Assembly (NCBI RefSeq): GCF_000277125.1
Contig: NC_016946.1
Location: 4,092,001 to 4,156,000 of the forward strand
Length of the DNA: 64,000 nucleotides
From: Mycobacterium intracellulare ATCC 13950
GTDB taxonomy: Bacteria > Actinomycetota > Actinomycetes > Mycobacteriales > Mycobacteriaceae
Reading direction: 5' to 3'
Under the pieces are notes generated by a model, which saw only the letters and a program-made list of their open reading frames with translations, was not told the DNA's origin and searched no databases. The translations under genes and the position numbers were made by a program. Below are positions 8,094 through 15,631 of the stretch, one piece after another (the stretch's first letter is position 1; every line of letters starts with the position of its first letter).

Positions 8094-9001
8094 CCACCCA
8101 GCATGTCCAGATTCGAGAAGTGGCCCTGCGCGATGGCCTGCAGATCGAGGCGCCAATCCCGTTGTCGGCCAAGCTCGAACTGCTGGCCGCGGTGGCGGCC
8201 ACCGGCGTCCGCGAGGTGGAGGCCACCGCGTTCGTCTCCCCGACGAAGGTGCCGTCGATGGCCGACGCCGCCGAGCTCGCCGCCCACCTGCACGACTACC
8301 CCGACATCGAATTCTCCGCCCTGGTCGCCAGCCCGAACGGGGCCAGGCGGGCCGTCGCCGCGGGCCTGCGCTCCATCGAGTACGTGGTGGCCGCCGACGA
8401 CACCTTCAGCGAGGCCAACGTCGGGCGCACCAGCGCGGAGGCTACCCACCAGATCGACGAGATCGTCGCGATCGCGCACGACGGCCCCACCGGCGTCCCT
8501 GTCACCGTCGAGGTCGTCATCGCCACCGCGTGGGATTCGCCGTTCGAAGGCCCCACCCCGCCGCAGCGGGTGCTCGACATCGCCGCGGCCGCACGCGAGC
8601 GCGGCGCCGACCGGCTGTCGATCGCCGACACCATCGGCACCACCACCCCGGGCCGCGTGAGTTCGCTGATCGCGCAACTGCGTCCGGTCATCGGGGACAT
8701 GCCGCTGGGCGGCCACTTCCACAACACCCGCGGCTCCGGACTGGCCAGCGCCTACGCCGCGGTCACCGCCGGGGTGACCCGGCTGGACGCCTCGGTCGGT
8801 GGGCTGGGCGGCTGCCCGTTCGCCCCGGGCGCCACGGGCAACATCGCCACCGAGGACCTGGTGTATCTGCTGCGCGACAGCGGTGTCGACGTCGACGTCG
8901 ACCTGCAAGCCGCCATCGCCGCGGCCGCCGTGGCGAAGTCGTTGGTGGGCCACGATTTACCGAGCTCCCTGCTGCGCGCCGGCGACCGGATACAGAATTG
9001 A
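8090..9001 (+). CDS. HMG-CoA lyase-like carbon-carbon lyase
   Basis: A 303-residue DRE-TIM metallolyase of the hydroxymethylglutaryl-CoA lyase type, cleaving a tertiary 3-hydroxyacyl-CoA to acetyl-CoA plus a keto product. Family residues are visible: IREVALRDGLQIE (Arg-Asp pair at the active site), GHFHNTRGSG with the His-x-His metal ligands (about residues 207-216), and GGLGGCPFAPGATGN with the catalytic Cys in the glycine-rich loop. True HMG-CoA lyases serve leucine breakdown, but the usual liu partner genes are absent here, so a branched analogue of HMG-CoA may be the substrate. Coupled to its neighbours by 4-bp and 1-bp overlaps. Confidence 0.85.
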   Translation: MTTQHVQIREVALRDGLQIEAPIPLSAKLELLAAVAATGVREVEATAFVSPTKVPSMADAAELAAHLHDYPDIEFSALVASPNGARRAVAAGLRSIEYVVAADDTFSEANVGRTSAEATHQIDEIVAIAHDGPTGVPVTVEVVIATAWDSPFEGPTPPQRVLDIAAAARERGADRLSIADTIGTTTPGRVSSLIAQLRPVIGDMPLGGHFHNTRGSGLASAYAAVTAGVTRLDASVGGLGGCPFAPGATGNIATEDLVYLLRDSGVDVDVDLQAAIAAAAVAKSLVGHDLPSSLLRAGDRIQN

Positions 9002-9624
9002 TGTCCGCCCCGGAGGCAACCCGCGAGCTGACCGCCAAAGGCCGCCAAACCAGGCAGGCCATCGAGCAGGCCGCCCGTAAACTGTTCGCCGAACGGGGGT
9101 TTCACGGCACCACGGTGGCCGACATCACGTCGGCCGCCGGGAAATCGCCGGCGGTGTTCTACCGCTACTTCACCGACAAGGAAGACCTGCTGGCGGCGCT
9201 GGCGAAATCGTTCCTGCACGAGGTGGTGACGCCGTCGGGGGCCAGTGTTCACCTGCCCGACGCCCCCGACGACGACGCCTTTTTCACCTCGGTGGTCACC
9301 GGCTACTGGAACATGTTCAAGCAGAACATCGGGATCATGATCGCGGTGGCCCAGCTGGCCGCCACCCAGCGCCGGTTCGCCGCCGTGCAGAACGAATTCC
9401 GGCGATTGGGCATCGATCTCGTGGCGGCATCGGTGCGCCGCGCCCAGGAGCAGGGCTACGGCGCCGAATTGAACCCCGAACACACCGCGGCGGCCATCGC
9501 GCTGCTGTTCGAGAACTTCACCACCGTGTTCGTCGGTCCCTCCAACCTGGGCATCAAGATCAGCGACAAGGACGCCATCGCCACGCTGTCGACGATCTGG
9601 AAGAGAACCCTGTACGGCGCATAA
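9001..9624 (+). CDS. TetR-family transcriptional regulator of the operon
   Basis: A 207-residue TetR regulator. The N-terminal helix-turn-helix is clear: AARKLFAERGFHGTTVADI then TSAAGKSPAVFYRYFTDKED (residues about 20-60). The rest is the variable ligand-binding domain. It is inside the operon, its ATG sharing one base with the lyase stop, so it probably autoregulates. The dyad at 4509-4537 is the most likely operator, and an acyl-CoA or pathway acid the likely inducer; both points are inferred from location. Another TetR gene at 34743 is not closely related. Confidence 0.88.
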   Translation: MSAPEATRELTAKGRQTRQAIEQAARKLFAERGFHGTTVADITSAAGKSPAVFYRYFTDKEDLLAALAKSFLHEVVTPSGASVHLPDAPDDDAFFTSVVTGYWNMFKQNIGIMIAVAQLAATQRRFAAVQNEFRRLGIDLVAASVRRAQEQGYGAELNPEHTAAAIALLFENFTTVFVGPSNLGIKISDKDAIATLSTIWKRTLYGA

Positions 9625-9634
9625 GGAGAAAACC

Positions 9635-10873
9635 ATGGATTTCACGCTGCCCGAGCACCTTCCGGGTGTGCTCGCCGAGATGGACGAGTTCATCGAGACC
9701 GAGATCAAACCGCTGGAACGCGAGAACATCCAGTATTTCGACCAGCGCCGCGAGCACGCGCGCACCGATTGGGACAACGACGGCATTCCCACCCGCGAGT
9801 GGGAGGACCTGCTCGCCGAGATGCGCAGGCGCGCCGACAAGGCGGGCTGGCTGCGCTACGGCCTGCCGGCCTCGCTCGGCGGCCGCGACGGCAGCAACGT
9901 CGACATGGCCGTCATCCGGGAACACCTGGCGCGCAAGGGACTTGGCCTGCACAACGACCTGCAGAACGAGTCGTCGATCGTCGGGAACTTCCCGCAGGTG
10001 ATCATGATGGAGCGCTTCGGCACCGACGAGCAACGCCGGGTGTGGTCGGAAGCGCTGATCACCGGGGAACGTTCGATGGCGTTCGGACTGACCGAGCCCA
10101 AGCACGGCTCGGATGCCACCTGGCTGGAAACACACGCCGAACGTGACGGCGACACCTGGGTGATCAACGGCTCCAAGCGGTTCAACACCGGCGTGCACCG
10201 CGCCACCCACGACCTGGTCTTCGCCCGCACCTCCGGGGAGCCCGGCGGCGCACGCGGAATCACCGCGTTTCTGGTGCCGACCGATACGCCGGGGTTCGAC
10301 GTTCCGTACTACTGGTGGACGTTCAACATGCCCACCGACCACGGCGAGGTCGAGCTGACCGACGTTCGGGTGCCCGCGGACGCGGTGCTCGGCGAGGTGG
10401 ATCGCGGCCTGGAGGTGGCGCAAACCTTCCTGCACGAGAACAGGATTCGGCAGGCGGCCAGCAGCCTGGGCGCCGCGCAATACTGCATCGACCGCGCCGC
10501 CGAATACGCCGGCGGCCGAACTGTGTTCGGCAAGCCGCTGTCGGTCAACCAGGCGGTGCAGTGGCCGCTGGCCGAGTTGCAGACCGAAGCACAGATGGTG
10601 CGCCTGCTGGTCCAATACGCCGCCTGGCATCTGGACCGCGACCACCACATGGAGGTCTCCGACAAGGTGTCGATGGCGAATTACCGCGCCAATCGCCTGG
10701 TCTGCGACGCCGCCGATCGCGCCATGCAGATCTTCGGCGGCCTCGGGTACAGCCGGCACGAGCCGTTCGAGCACATCTACCGACACCACCGTCGTTACCG
10801 GATCACCGAGGGCGCCGAAGAGATCCAGATTCGCCGGGTGGCGCAGCGGCTGTTCAACTTCGGCCGAAAATGA
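9635..10873 (+). CDS. Acyl-CoA dehydrogenase (LvaC/ACAD10-11-like partner)
   Basis: A 412-residue acyl-CoA dehydrogenase: AFGLTEPKHGSDATW (flavin-binding middle domain, about residues 149-163), C-terminal bundle with QIFGGLGYSRHEPFEHIYRH, and RITEGAEEIQIRRV containing the presumed catalytic Glu. AAGGAGA lies just before the ATG. The stop overlaps the start of an APH-DUF6285 protein. ACADs paired with APH-type kinases occur in Pseudomonas levulinate catabolism (LvaC with LvaA/LvaB) and in animal ACAD10/11, where they handle 4-hydroxyacyl-CoAs through a phosphorylated intermediate. That pairing is the best clue to function; ordinary beta-oxidation remains possible. Confidence 0.88.
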   Translation: MDFTLPEHLPGVLAEMDEFIETEIKPLERENIQYFDQRREHARTDWDNDGIPTREWEDLLAEMRRRADKAGWLRYGLPASLGGRDGSNVDMAVIREHLARKGLGLHNDLQNESSIVGNFPQVIMMERFGTDEQRRVWSEALITGERSMAFGLTEPKHGSDATWLETHAERDGDTWVINGSKRFNTGVHRATHDLVFARTSGEPGGARGITAFLVPTDTPGFDVPYYWWTFNMPTDHGEVELTDVRVPADAVLGEVDRGLEVAQTFLHENRIRQAASSLGAAQYCIDRAAEYAGGRTVFGKPLSVNQAVQWPLAELQTEAQMVRLLVQYAAWHLDRDHHMEVSDKVSMANYRANRLVCDAADRAMQIFGGLGYSRHEPFEHIYRHHRRYRITEGAEEIQIRRVAQRLFNFGRK

Positions 10874-12258
10874 TGCACGATGACGAGTCGGCCGAGCTGA
10901 CCGCCAAACTCGCCGCCGTGCTCACGTCGGCCATCGGCACCGACACGGCGGTCGAGAACCTGCGCGCGCTAACCGGCGGCGCCAGCAGAACCACCTGGGC
11001 GTTCGAGGCCGTGACCGGCGCGCAACGCCGCTCGCTGATCCTGCGCACCGGTCCGCCCGACGACGTGCATGCCGGCATGGAACTCGAGGCCCGGTCCCAG
11101 GCCGCCGCCGCGGCCGCCGGAGCTCCGGTCCCCCACGTCCTGATCGCCGACGATTCGCCTGCGGCACTGGGTAATCCGTTTCTGATCTGCGATGAGATCA
11201 AGGGCGAGACCATCGTGCGGCGCATCCAACGCCGGCTCGACTCCGGTGACGGGCACGCCGGCCGCGCCCGATTGCTGCAGCAGTGCGCGCAGGCGGCGGC
11301 CGCCATTCACCGCGCCGACCCACACGGCCCGGGCCTGGCCCACGAGGACCAGCTCGACGAATGGCGCCGGCGCCTTGACGACATGGGCGACACCACCGCC
11401 ACCTTCGAATGGGGGTTTCGCTGGCTGGCCGCAAACCGGCCCGACCCGACGCCGGCGGTGCTGGTGCACGGCGACTTCCGGATGGGCAACCTCATCGTCG
11501 ACGGATCCGACCTTGCCGCCGTGCTGGATTGGGAACTGGTGCACGTCGGCCAGGCGTACGAAGACCTGGCGTGGTTCTGCATTAGGGCCTGGCGATTCGG
11601 CGCCCCGGCCAGCCTGGGCGCCGGCGGCCTCGGCAGCATCGAGAGCTTCCTGCGGGCCTACGAGCAGGCCGGCGCGACTACCGTCGACCGGGTGGCGTTT
11701 CACTGGTGGCTGGTGCTGGCCACGCTGCGCTGGGGTGTCATCTGCCGATTCCAGGCGGAACGGCATCTGAGCGGTCAGCACCGCTCGGTCGAGCTGGCCA
11801 CCATCGGGCGCCGCGTCTGCGAGACCGAGTGGGACCTGCTCAACCTGCTCGCGCCCGCCGACGATGGGCGCCGCGCGGCGGCGCGAGGAGGAGGCGGGCA
11901 ATCGGGGCCGGGCGGCCCCGTGAGCGGTGCGTACGGCCGCCCGCGGGCGGCCGAACTCGTGGCCGCGGTGGCCGAATTCCTGGAGACCGACGTCCGGGCC
12001 GCGACCGACGGCCAGGTCAACTTTCACGCCAGGGTGGCGGCCAACGCCCTGCGCATCGTCGAGCGCGAACTACTCGACGACAGCGGGGCCGAATCCCGTG
12101 CGGCGCTGGCCGGCCTGGGTGTCGCCGACGAGGACCAGCTGGCCGCCGCGATCCGGTCCGGCGAGATGGACGACCGGGCGGCCGACGTCACGGCCTGCCT
12201 GCGCACCCTGGTACGGCGCCGGCTCGCCGTCGCCCACCCCGGATACGACAGCGAATAG
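10870..12258 (+). CDS. APH-fold kinase fused to DUF6285-like domain (LvaA-LvaB-like)
   Basis: A 462-residue protein with two parts. Residues 1 to about 330 are an aminoglycoside-phosphotransferase/choline-kinase fold: LTGGASRTTWAFE near the N-terminus, the catalytic loop HGDFRMGN at His200, and the metal-binding DWE at Asp220. After a Gly/Ala/Arg-rich linker (about 330-350), residues 351-462 form a helical domain (GRPRAAELVAAVAEFLETDV..., ending AHPGYDSE) that resembles DUF6285/LvaB proteins, normally a separate gene. An in-frame GTG at 11920 could start the second part alone. With the preceding ACAD it suggests phosphorylation of a 4-hydroxyacyl-CoA. Whether the fusion is real or a frameshift is discussed in the findings. 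Confidence 0.82.
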   Translation: MMHDDESAELTAKLAAVLTSAIGTDTAVENLRALTGGASRTTWAFEAVTGAQRRSLILRTGPPDDVHAGMELEARSQAAAAAAGAPVPHVLIADDSPAALGNPFLICDEIKGETIVRRIQRRLDSGDGHAGRARLLQQCAQAAAAIHRADPHGPGLAHEDQLDEWRRRLDDMGDTTATFEWGFRWLAANRPDPTPAVLVHGDFRMGNLIVDGSDLAAVLDWELVHVGQAYEDLAWFCIRAWRFGAPASLGAGGLGSIESFLRAYEQAGATTVDRVAFHWWLVLATLRWGVICRFQAERHLSGQHRSVELATIGRRVCETEWDLLNLLAPADDGRRAAARGGGGQSGPGGPVSGAYGRPRAAELVAAVAEFLETDVRAATDGQVNFHARVAANALRIVERELLDDSGAESRAALAGLGVADEDQLAAAIRSGEMDDRAADVTACLRTLVRRRLAVAHPGYDSE

Positions 12259-12269
12259 GAGCCACCGCC

Positions 12270-12683
12270 ATGCCCGCGTCCCGCGCAGAAACGGTCATCG
12301 AGGCCGCCGACCGCCTGTTCACGGCGATCGAGCGAGGCGATGTCGCGGCGGTCGGCGCGATGTGGAGCGACGACATCGCGGTATGGCGCGTCGGCTCGCG
12401 CCACGACCCCCTCAAAACGGACGACAAGGCCCGCGCGATGCGGGTCATCGAGTGGTTCATCGGCGCGACCACGCAGCGCCGCTACGAAATTCTCGACCGG
12501 CAGCTCTTCGACGACGGGTCCGCTCAGGGCTTCGTCCAGCAGCACGTCCTGCACGCGACCGGGCATGCGGGGCAATCGATCTCGCTGCGCGTGTGCATCG
12601 TGATCCGGGTGGGCACCGACGGCCGGATCGAGCGCATCGACGAATATTTCGACCCCGCCGGGATCGCGCCGTTGCTGGATTGA
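12270..12683 (+). CDS. SnoaL/NTF2-like small protein
   Basis: A 137-residue alpha+beta-barrel (NTF2/SnoaL-like) protein: an N-terminal helix pair (VIEAADRLFTAIERGDVAAV), then MWSDDIAVWR, and a C-terminal strand-rich half ending RIERIDEYFDPAGIAPLLD. Such proteins are often isomerases, dehydratases or ligand carriers, but many are uncharacterised. GGAGCC precedes the ATG, 11 bp after the kinase fusion stop, so it is probably the last operon gene. No catalytic residue can be assigned with confidence. Confidence 0.75.
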   Translation: MPASRAETVIEAADRLFTAIERGDVAAVGAMWSDDIAVWRVGSRHDPLKTDDKARAMRVIEWFIGATTQRRYEILDRQLFDDGSAQGFVQQHVLHATGHAGQSISLRVCIVIRVGTDGRIERIDEYFDPAGIAPLLD

Positions 12684-12715
12684 GACTAGATTCGCCACCA
12701 GACATGGGGGTGACG

Positions 12716-13252
12716 ATGACGACTTTGGAGACACTGCTTCACGATCCCGACCTCGCCGGCGGGTGGAACCTGGTCTTGGATCGCTCGGCCATCACGTTCA
12801 AGGGCCGCAACATGTGGGGGCTCGTCAACGTCAAGGGCCGCTTCACCGACTTCACCGGCGACGGCCAACTGACCGGCAAGGGAGCGGTTTTCGGGCGCGT
12901 CGACATCCGGGCCGCCTCGCTGGACACCGGGATCGGCCGCCGCGACAAACACCTGCGCTCGGCGGACTTCTTCGACGTGGACCGCTTTCCCGAGATCGGC
13001 GTCGTCGTCACCGCGCTGCGCCCCACGACGGGCAAGGCCGCCGACGTTCGGGCCAACTTCACCATCAAGGGCATCACCGCGGAGCTGCCGCTGCCCGTCA
13101 CGATCTCCGAACTCGACGACGGCTCGGTCCGCGTCGCCGGCGAGACCACGCTCGATCGTGCCCGGTTCGACCTGGGTTGGAACCGGCTCGGCATGATCGG
13201 CCCGACGGTGACCGCGGCGGCGGAAGCCATCTTCGTGCGCGAATCGCGATGA
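12716..13252 (+). CDS. YceI-family lipocalin-like protein
   Basis: A YceI-domain protein of 178 residues. The family fold is a beta-barrel that binds polyisoprenoid or other hydrophobic ligands. Typical blocks are WNLVLDRSAITFKGRNMWGL, VKGRFTDFTGDG, DTGIGRRDKHLRSADFFDVDRFP and the closing strand TLDRARFDLGWNRLGMIG. No signal peptide is visible, so it is probably cytoplasmic, unlike periplasmic E. coli YceI. ATG 12716 was preferred because GGGGGTGA (12706-12713), close to the ideal Shine-Dalgarno, precedes it; an in-frame ATG at 12704 would add four residues. It is separated from the upstream operon by 32 bp. Confidence 0.85.
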   Translation: MTTLETLLHDPDLAGGWNLVLDRSAITFKGRNMWGLVNVKGRFTDFTGDGQLTGKGAVFGRVDIRAASLDTGIGRRDKHLRSADFFDVDRFPEIGVVVTALRPTTGKAADVRANFTIKGITAELPLPVTISELDDGSVRVAGETTLDRARFDLGWNRLGMIGPTVTAAAEAIFVRESR

Positions 13253-13293
13253 GATTTCTGCGGGCACCGGCGATAAACCCGCAGCGACCCCAG

Positions 13294-13299
13294 TAGCAT
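13294..13299 (+). promoter_or_regulatory. Candidate -10 for leaderless Rv3143-like mRNA
   Basis: TAGCAT matches TANNNT and ends 8 nt before the GTG at 13307. No Shine-Dalgarno sequence lies between them, so transcription probably begins at or next to the start codon. Confidence 0.5.
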
Positions 13300-13306
13300 C
13301 TGCACC

Positions 13307-13720
13307 GTGTCCGACAGCCTCCCCCAATCCAGCGTCGCCCTGCGGATCCTCGTCTACAGCAGCAACGCCCAAACCCGCGAACGGGTGATGCGCGCGCTCG
13401 GCAAGCAGCTGCACCCGGATTTGCCCGAGTTGAGCTATGTCGAGGTGGCGACCGGTCCGATGGTGGTGCGCACGATGGACGAGGGCGGCATCGACTTGGC
13501 CATCCTGGACGGCGAGGCCACCCCGACGGGCGGCATGGGAATCGCGAAACAGCTCAAAGACGAACTCGAGACCTGCCCACCGCTGGTGGTGCTCACCGGG
13601 CGTCCCGACGACGCGTGGCTGGCATCCTGGTCGCGCGCCGAGGGTGCGGTGCCACATCCCATCGACCCCATCCTGCTGGGCCGCACGGTCCTCAATTTGC
13701 TGCGAACCCCGGTTCGCTGA
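13307..13720 (+). CDS. Receiver-domain response regulator, Rv3143-like
   Basis: A stand-alone receiver-like protein of 137 residues without an output domain, orthologous to Rv3143 by sequence, size and position before nuo. It begins ALRILVYSSNAQTRERV, where a canonical receiver has two acidic residues after the first strand. It contains VDLAILDG-type GGIDLAILDGEATPTGGM with the candidate phospho-acceptor Asp in LAILDG, and VLTGRPDDAW at the Thr switch. The acidic pocket looks weak, so phosphorylation is uncertain. No cognate kinase gene is adjacent. An intrinsic terminator follows. Confidence 0.87.
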   Translation: MSDSLPQSSVALRILVYSSNAQTRERVMRALGKQLHPDLPELSYVEVATGPMVVRTMDEGGIDLAILDGEATPTGGMGIAKQLKDELETCPPLVVLTGRPDDAWLASWSRAEGAVPHPIDPILLGRTVLNLLRTPVR

Positions 13721-13730
13721 CCTTCTCCTC

Positions 13731-13753
13731 GCCGCGGCCATGCCGCGGCTTTT
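13731..13753 (+). terminator. Intrinsic terminator after the Rv3143-like gene
   Basis: GCCGCGG (13731-13737) pairs perfectly with CCGCGGC (13743-13749) over a 5-nt loop and is followed by TTTT. A second hairpin, ACCGCC-TGC-GGCGGT, lies at 13765-13779. These isolate the receiver gene from nuo. Confidence 0.7.
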
Positions 13754-13883
13754 GCCTTCCGCTGACCGCCTGCGGCGGTTCTGACCACCGGCGCCGGTCC
13801 GAGTTCGCGCAGCACAGCACGCGCGCGGCCCCCCAATAGTGCAAAACGCCCACCCCGGGCAAGCGCACCGCGCGCCGCGACGC

Positions 13884-13889
13884 TATGTT
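13884..13889 (+). promoter_or_regulatory. Candidate -10 of the nuo operon
   Basis: TATGTT is the best TANNNT match in the 233 bp between the terminator and nuoA. It would give a leader of roughly 90 nt. TCACTGTGA, a small GTGA-type dyad, lies just downstream (13895-13903), but it lacks the spacing of a CRP site. Weak evidence. Confidence 0.3.
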
Positions 13890-13986
13890 GAAGATCACTG
13901 TGACGGGCTTCAGACCCAGTTCGTCACAGCAGCCCGGTTACCGCCTGGCCGCTGCAGGCGGCTCGTACGACGGATCATGGAGCGAA

Positions 13987-14364
13987 TTGAACGTCTACAT
14001 ACCCATCCTGGTGCTCGGTGCGATCGCCGCGGCCTTTGCCGTGGGCTCGGTGGTGATCGCGAGCCTGGCGGGCCCGTCACGGTTCAACAAGTCGAAGATG
14101 GCGGCCTACGAGTGTGGGATCGAGCCCACCGAGACCTCGGTGAGCGGGCCGCATGCGACGGCAGGACAGCGGTTTCCGGTGAAGTACTACCTGACCGCGA
14201 TGCTGTTCATCGTCTTCGACATCGAAATCGTGTTCCTGTATCCGTGGGCGGTCAGCTATGACGCGTTGGGCACGTTTGCTCTGGTCGAAATGGTCGTGTT
14301 CATGCTCACGGTCTTCGTGGCCTACGCGTACGTGTGGCGCCGCGGCGGCCTGACGTGGGATTGA
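13987..14364 (+). CDS. nuoA: NADH-quinone oxidoreductase subunit A
   Basis: The small membrane subunit of complex I, with three transmembrane helices, at the junction of the membrane and peripheral arms. The segment MAAYECGIEP and the conserved acidic helix FIVFDIEIVFLYPWA are diagnostic. The start is taken as TTG 13987, with GGAG at 13979-13982 before it, because the product then begins LNVYIPILVLG like M. tuberculosis NuoA. An upstream ATG at 13885 would add 34 residues that do not resemble the family. It is the first gene of the complete nuoA-N operon. Confidence 0.88.
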   Translation: MNVYIPILVLGAIAAAFAVGSVVIASLAGPSRFNKSKMAAYECGIEPTETSVSGPHATAGQRFPVKYYLTAMLFIVFDIEIVFLYPWAVSYDALGTFALVEMVVFMLTVFVAYAYVWRRGGLTWD

Positions 14365-14372
14365 GGTAAGAC

Positions 14373-14927
14373 GTGGGTCTTGAGGAACAGCTGCCCGGCG
14401 GGATTCTGCTGTCCACGGTCGAGAAGGTGGCGGGCTATGTCCGCAAGAACTCGCTGTGGCCGGCGACATTCGGGTTGGCCTGCTGCGCCATCGAGATGAT
14501 GGCAACCGCCGGGCCAAGATTCGACATCGCTCGGTTCGGCATGGAACGCTTCTCGGCCACCCCCCGGCAGGCCGATCTGATGATCGTCGCCGGCCGGGTC
14601 AGCCAGAAGATGGCACCGGTATTGCGGCAGATCTACGACCAGATGGCCGAGCCGAAATGGGTGCTCGCCATGGGCGTGTGCGCGTCGTCGGGCGGAATGT
14701 TCAACAACTACGCGATCGTCCAGGGCGTGGATCACGTGGTCCCGGTGGACATCTACCTGCCCGGATGCCCGCCGCGGCCGGAGATGCTGCTGTACGCAAT
14801 CCTGAAGCTGCACGAGAAGATTCAGGAGATGCCGCTGGGCGTCAACCGGGAAGACGCCATCGCCGAGGCCGAGCAGGCGGCGCTGTCGGCCCGGCCCACC
14901 ATCGAGATGCGCGGACTGCTGCGATGA
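14373..14927 (+). CDS. nuoB: NADH-quinone oxidoreductase subunit B
   Basis: The 184-residue subunit that carries iron-sulfur cluster N2, the last centre before quinone. All four ligand cysteines are present: adjacent Cys37-Cys38 in [10 protein letters not shown], Cys103 in MGVCASSGG, and Cys132 in [13 protein letters not shown] start at 14373 with GAGG upstream, 8 bp after nuoA. The stop overlaps the nuoC start as ATGA. Confidence 0.95.
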   Translation: MGLEEQLPGGILLSTVEKVAGYVRKNSLWPATFGLACCAIEMMATAGPRFDIARFGMERFSATPRQADLMIVAGRVSQKMAPVLRQIYDQMAEPKWVLAMGVCASSGGMFNNYAIVQGVDHVVPVDIYLPGCPPRPEMLLYAILKLHEKIQEMPLGVNREDAIAEAEQAALSARPTIEMRGLLR

Positions 14928-15631
14928 GTTCGCCGAATCAGGATCCACACGAGGCGATCGGCCGCGCCGACGAAGAAGTCATCGACGTGCGCCGCGGCAT
15001 GTTCGGCGTCCAAGGCTCGGGTGACACGTCCGGCTACGGCCGGCTGGTGCGCGAAGTCCTGCTTCCGGGCAGCAGCCCGCGGCCCTACGGCGGCTACTTC
15101 GACGAGCTCGTCGACGGACTGGCCGAGGCCCTGAAAAAGGGCGGCGTCGAATTCACGGACGCGATCGAAAAAGTGGTGGTGTACCGCAACGAGCTCACCT
15201 TGCATGTGCGCCGGGAGGCGCTGCCGCAGGTCGCCCAGCGCCTTCGCGACGAACCGCAACTGCGCTTCGAAATGTGCCTGGGCGTCAGCGGGGTGCACTA
15301 CCCGCACGAGGCCGGCCGCGAGCTGCACGCGGTTTATCCGCTGCAATCGATCACGCACAACCGCCGCGTCCGCCTGGAAGTGTCTGCGCCCGACGATGAT
15401 CCGCACATCCCGTCGCTGTTCGGCATCTATCCGACCACCGACTGGCACGAGCGTGAGACCTACGACTTCTTCGGCATCATCTTCGACGGTCACCCGTCGC
15501 TGACCCGCATCGAAATGCCCGACGACTGGCACGGACATCCGCAGCGCAAGGACTACCCTCTCGGCGGAATTCCCGTCGAATACAAAGGCGCACAGATCCC
15601 CCCGCCCGACGAGCGGAGAGCGTACAACTGA
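14924..15631 (+). CDS. nuoC: NADH-quinone oxidoreductase subunit C
   Basis: The 235-residue 30-kDa subunit of the peripheral arm, which packs against NuoD and NuoB and has no cofactor. The family signature is seen as [19 protein letters not shown] and [19 protein letters not shown] mycobacterial N-terminal extension of about 50 residues ([20 protein letters not shown]) precedes the core. It is separate from nuoD, unlike the fused nuoCD of E. coli; stop and next start share one base (TGATG). Confidence 0.94.
   Translation: MSSPNQDPHEAIGRADEEVIDVRRGMFGVQGSGDTSGYGRLVREVLLPGSSPRPYGGYFDELVDGLAEALKKGGVEFTDAIEKVVVYRNELTLHVRREALPQVAQRLRDEPQLRFEMCLGVSGVHYPHEAGRELHAVYPLQSITHNRRVRLEVSAPDDDPHIPSLFGIYPTTDWHERETYDFFGIIFDGHPSLTRIEMPDDWHGHPQRKDYPLGGIPVEYKGAQIPPPDERRAYN

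Noticed and set aside
13895..13930. CRP-like site upstream of nuoA (TGTGAC and GTCACA half-sites)
   Set aside because: The half-sites are about 20 bp apart instead of the 6-bp gap of the mycobacterial CRP motif.
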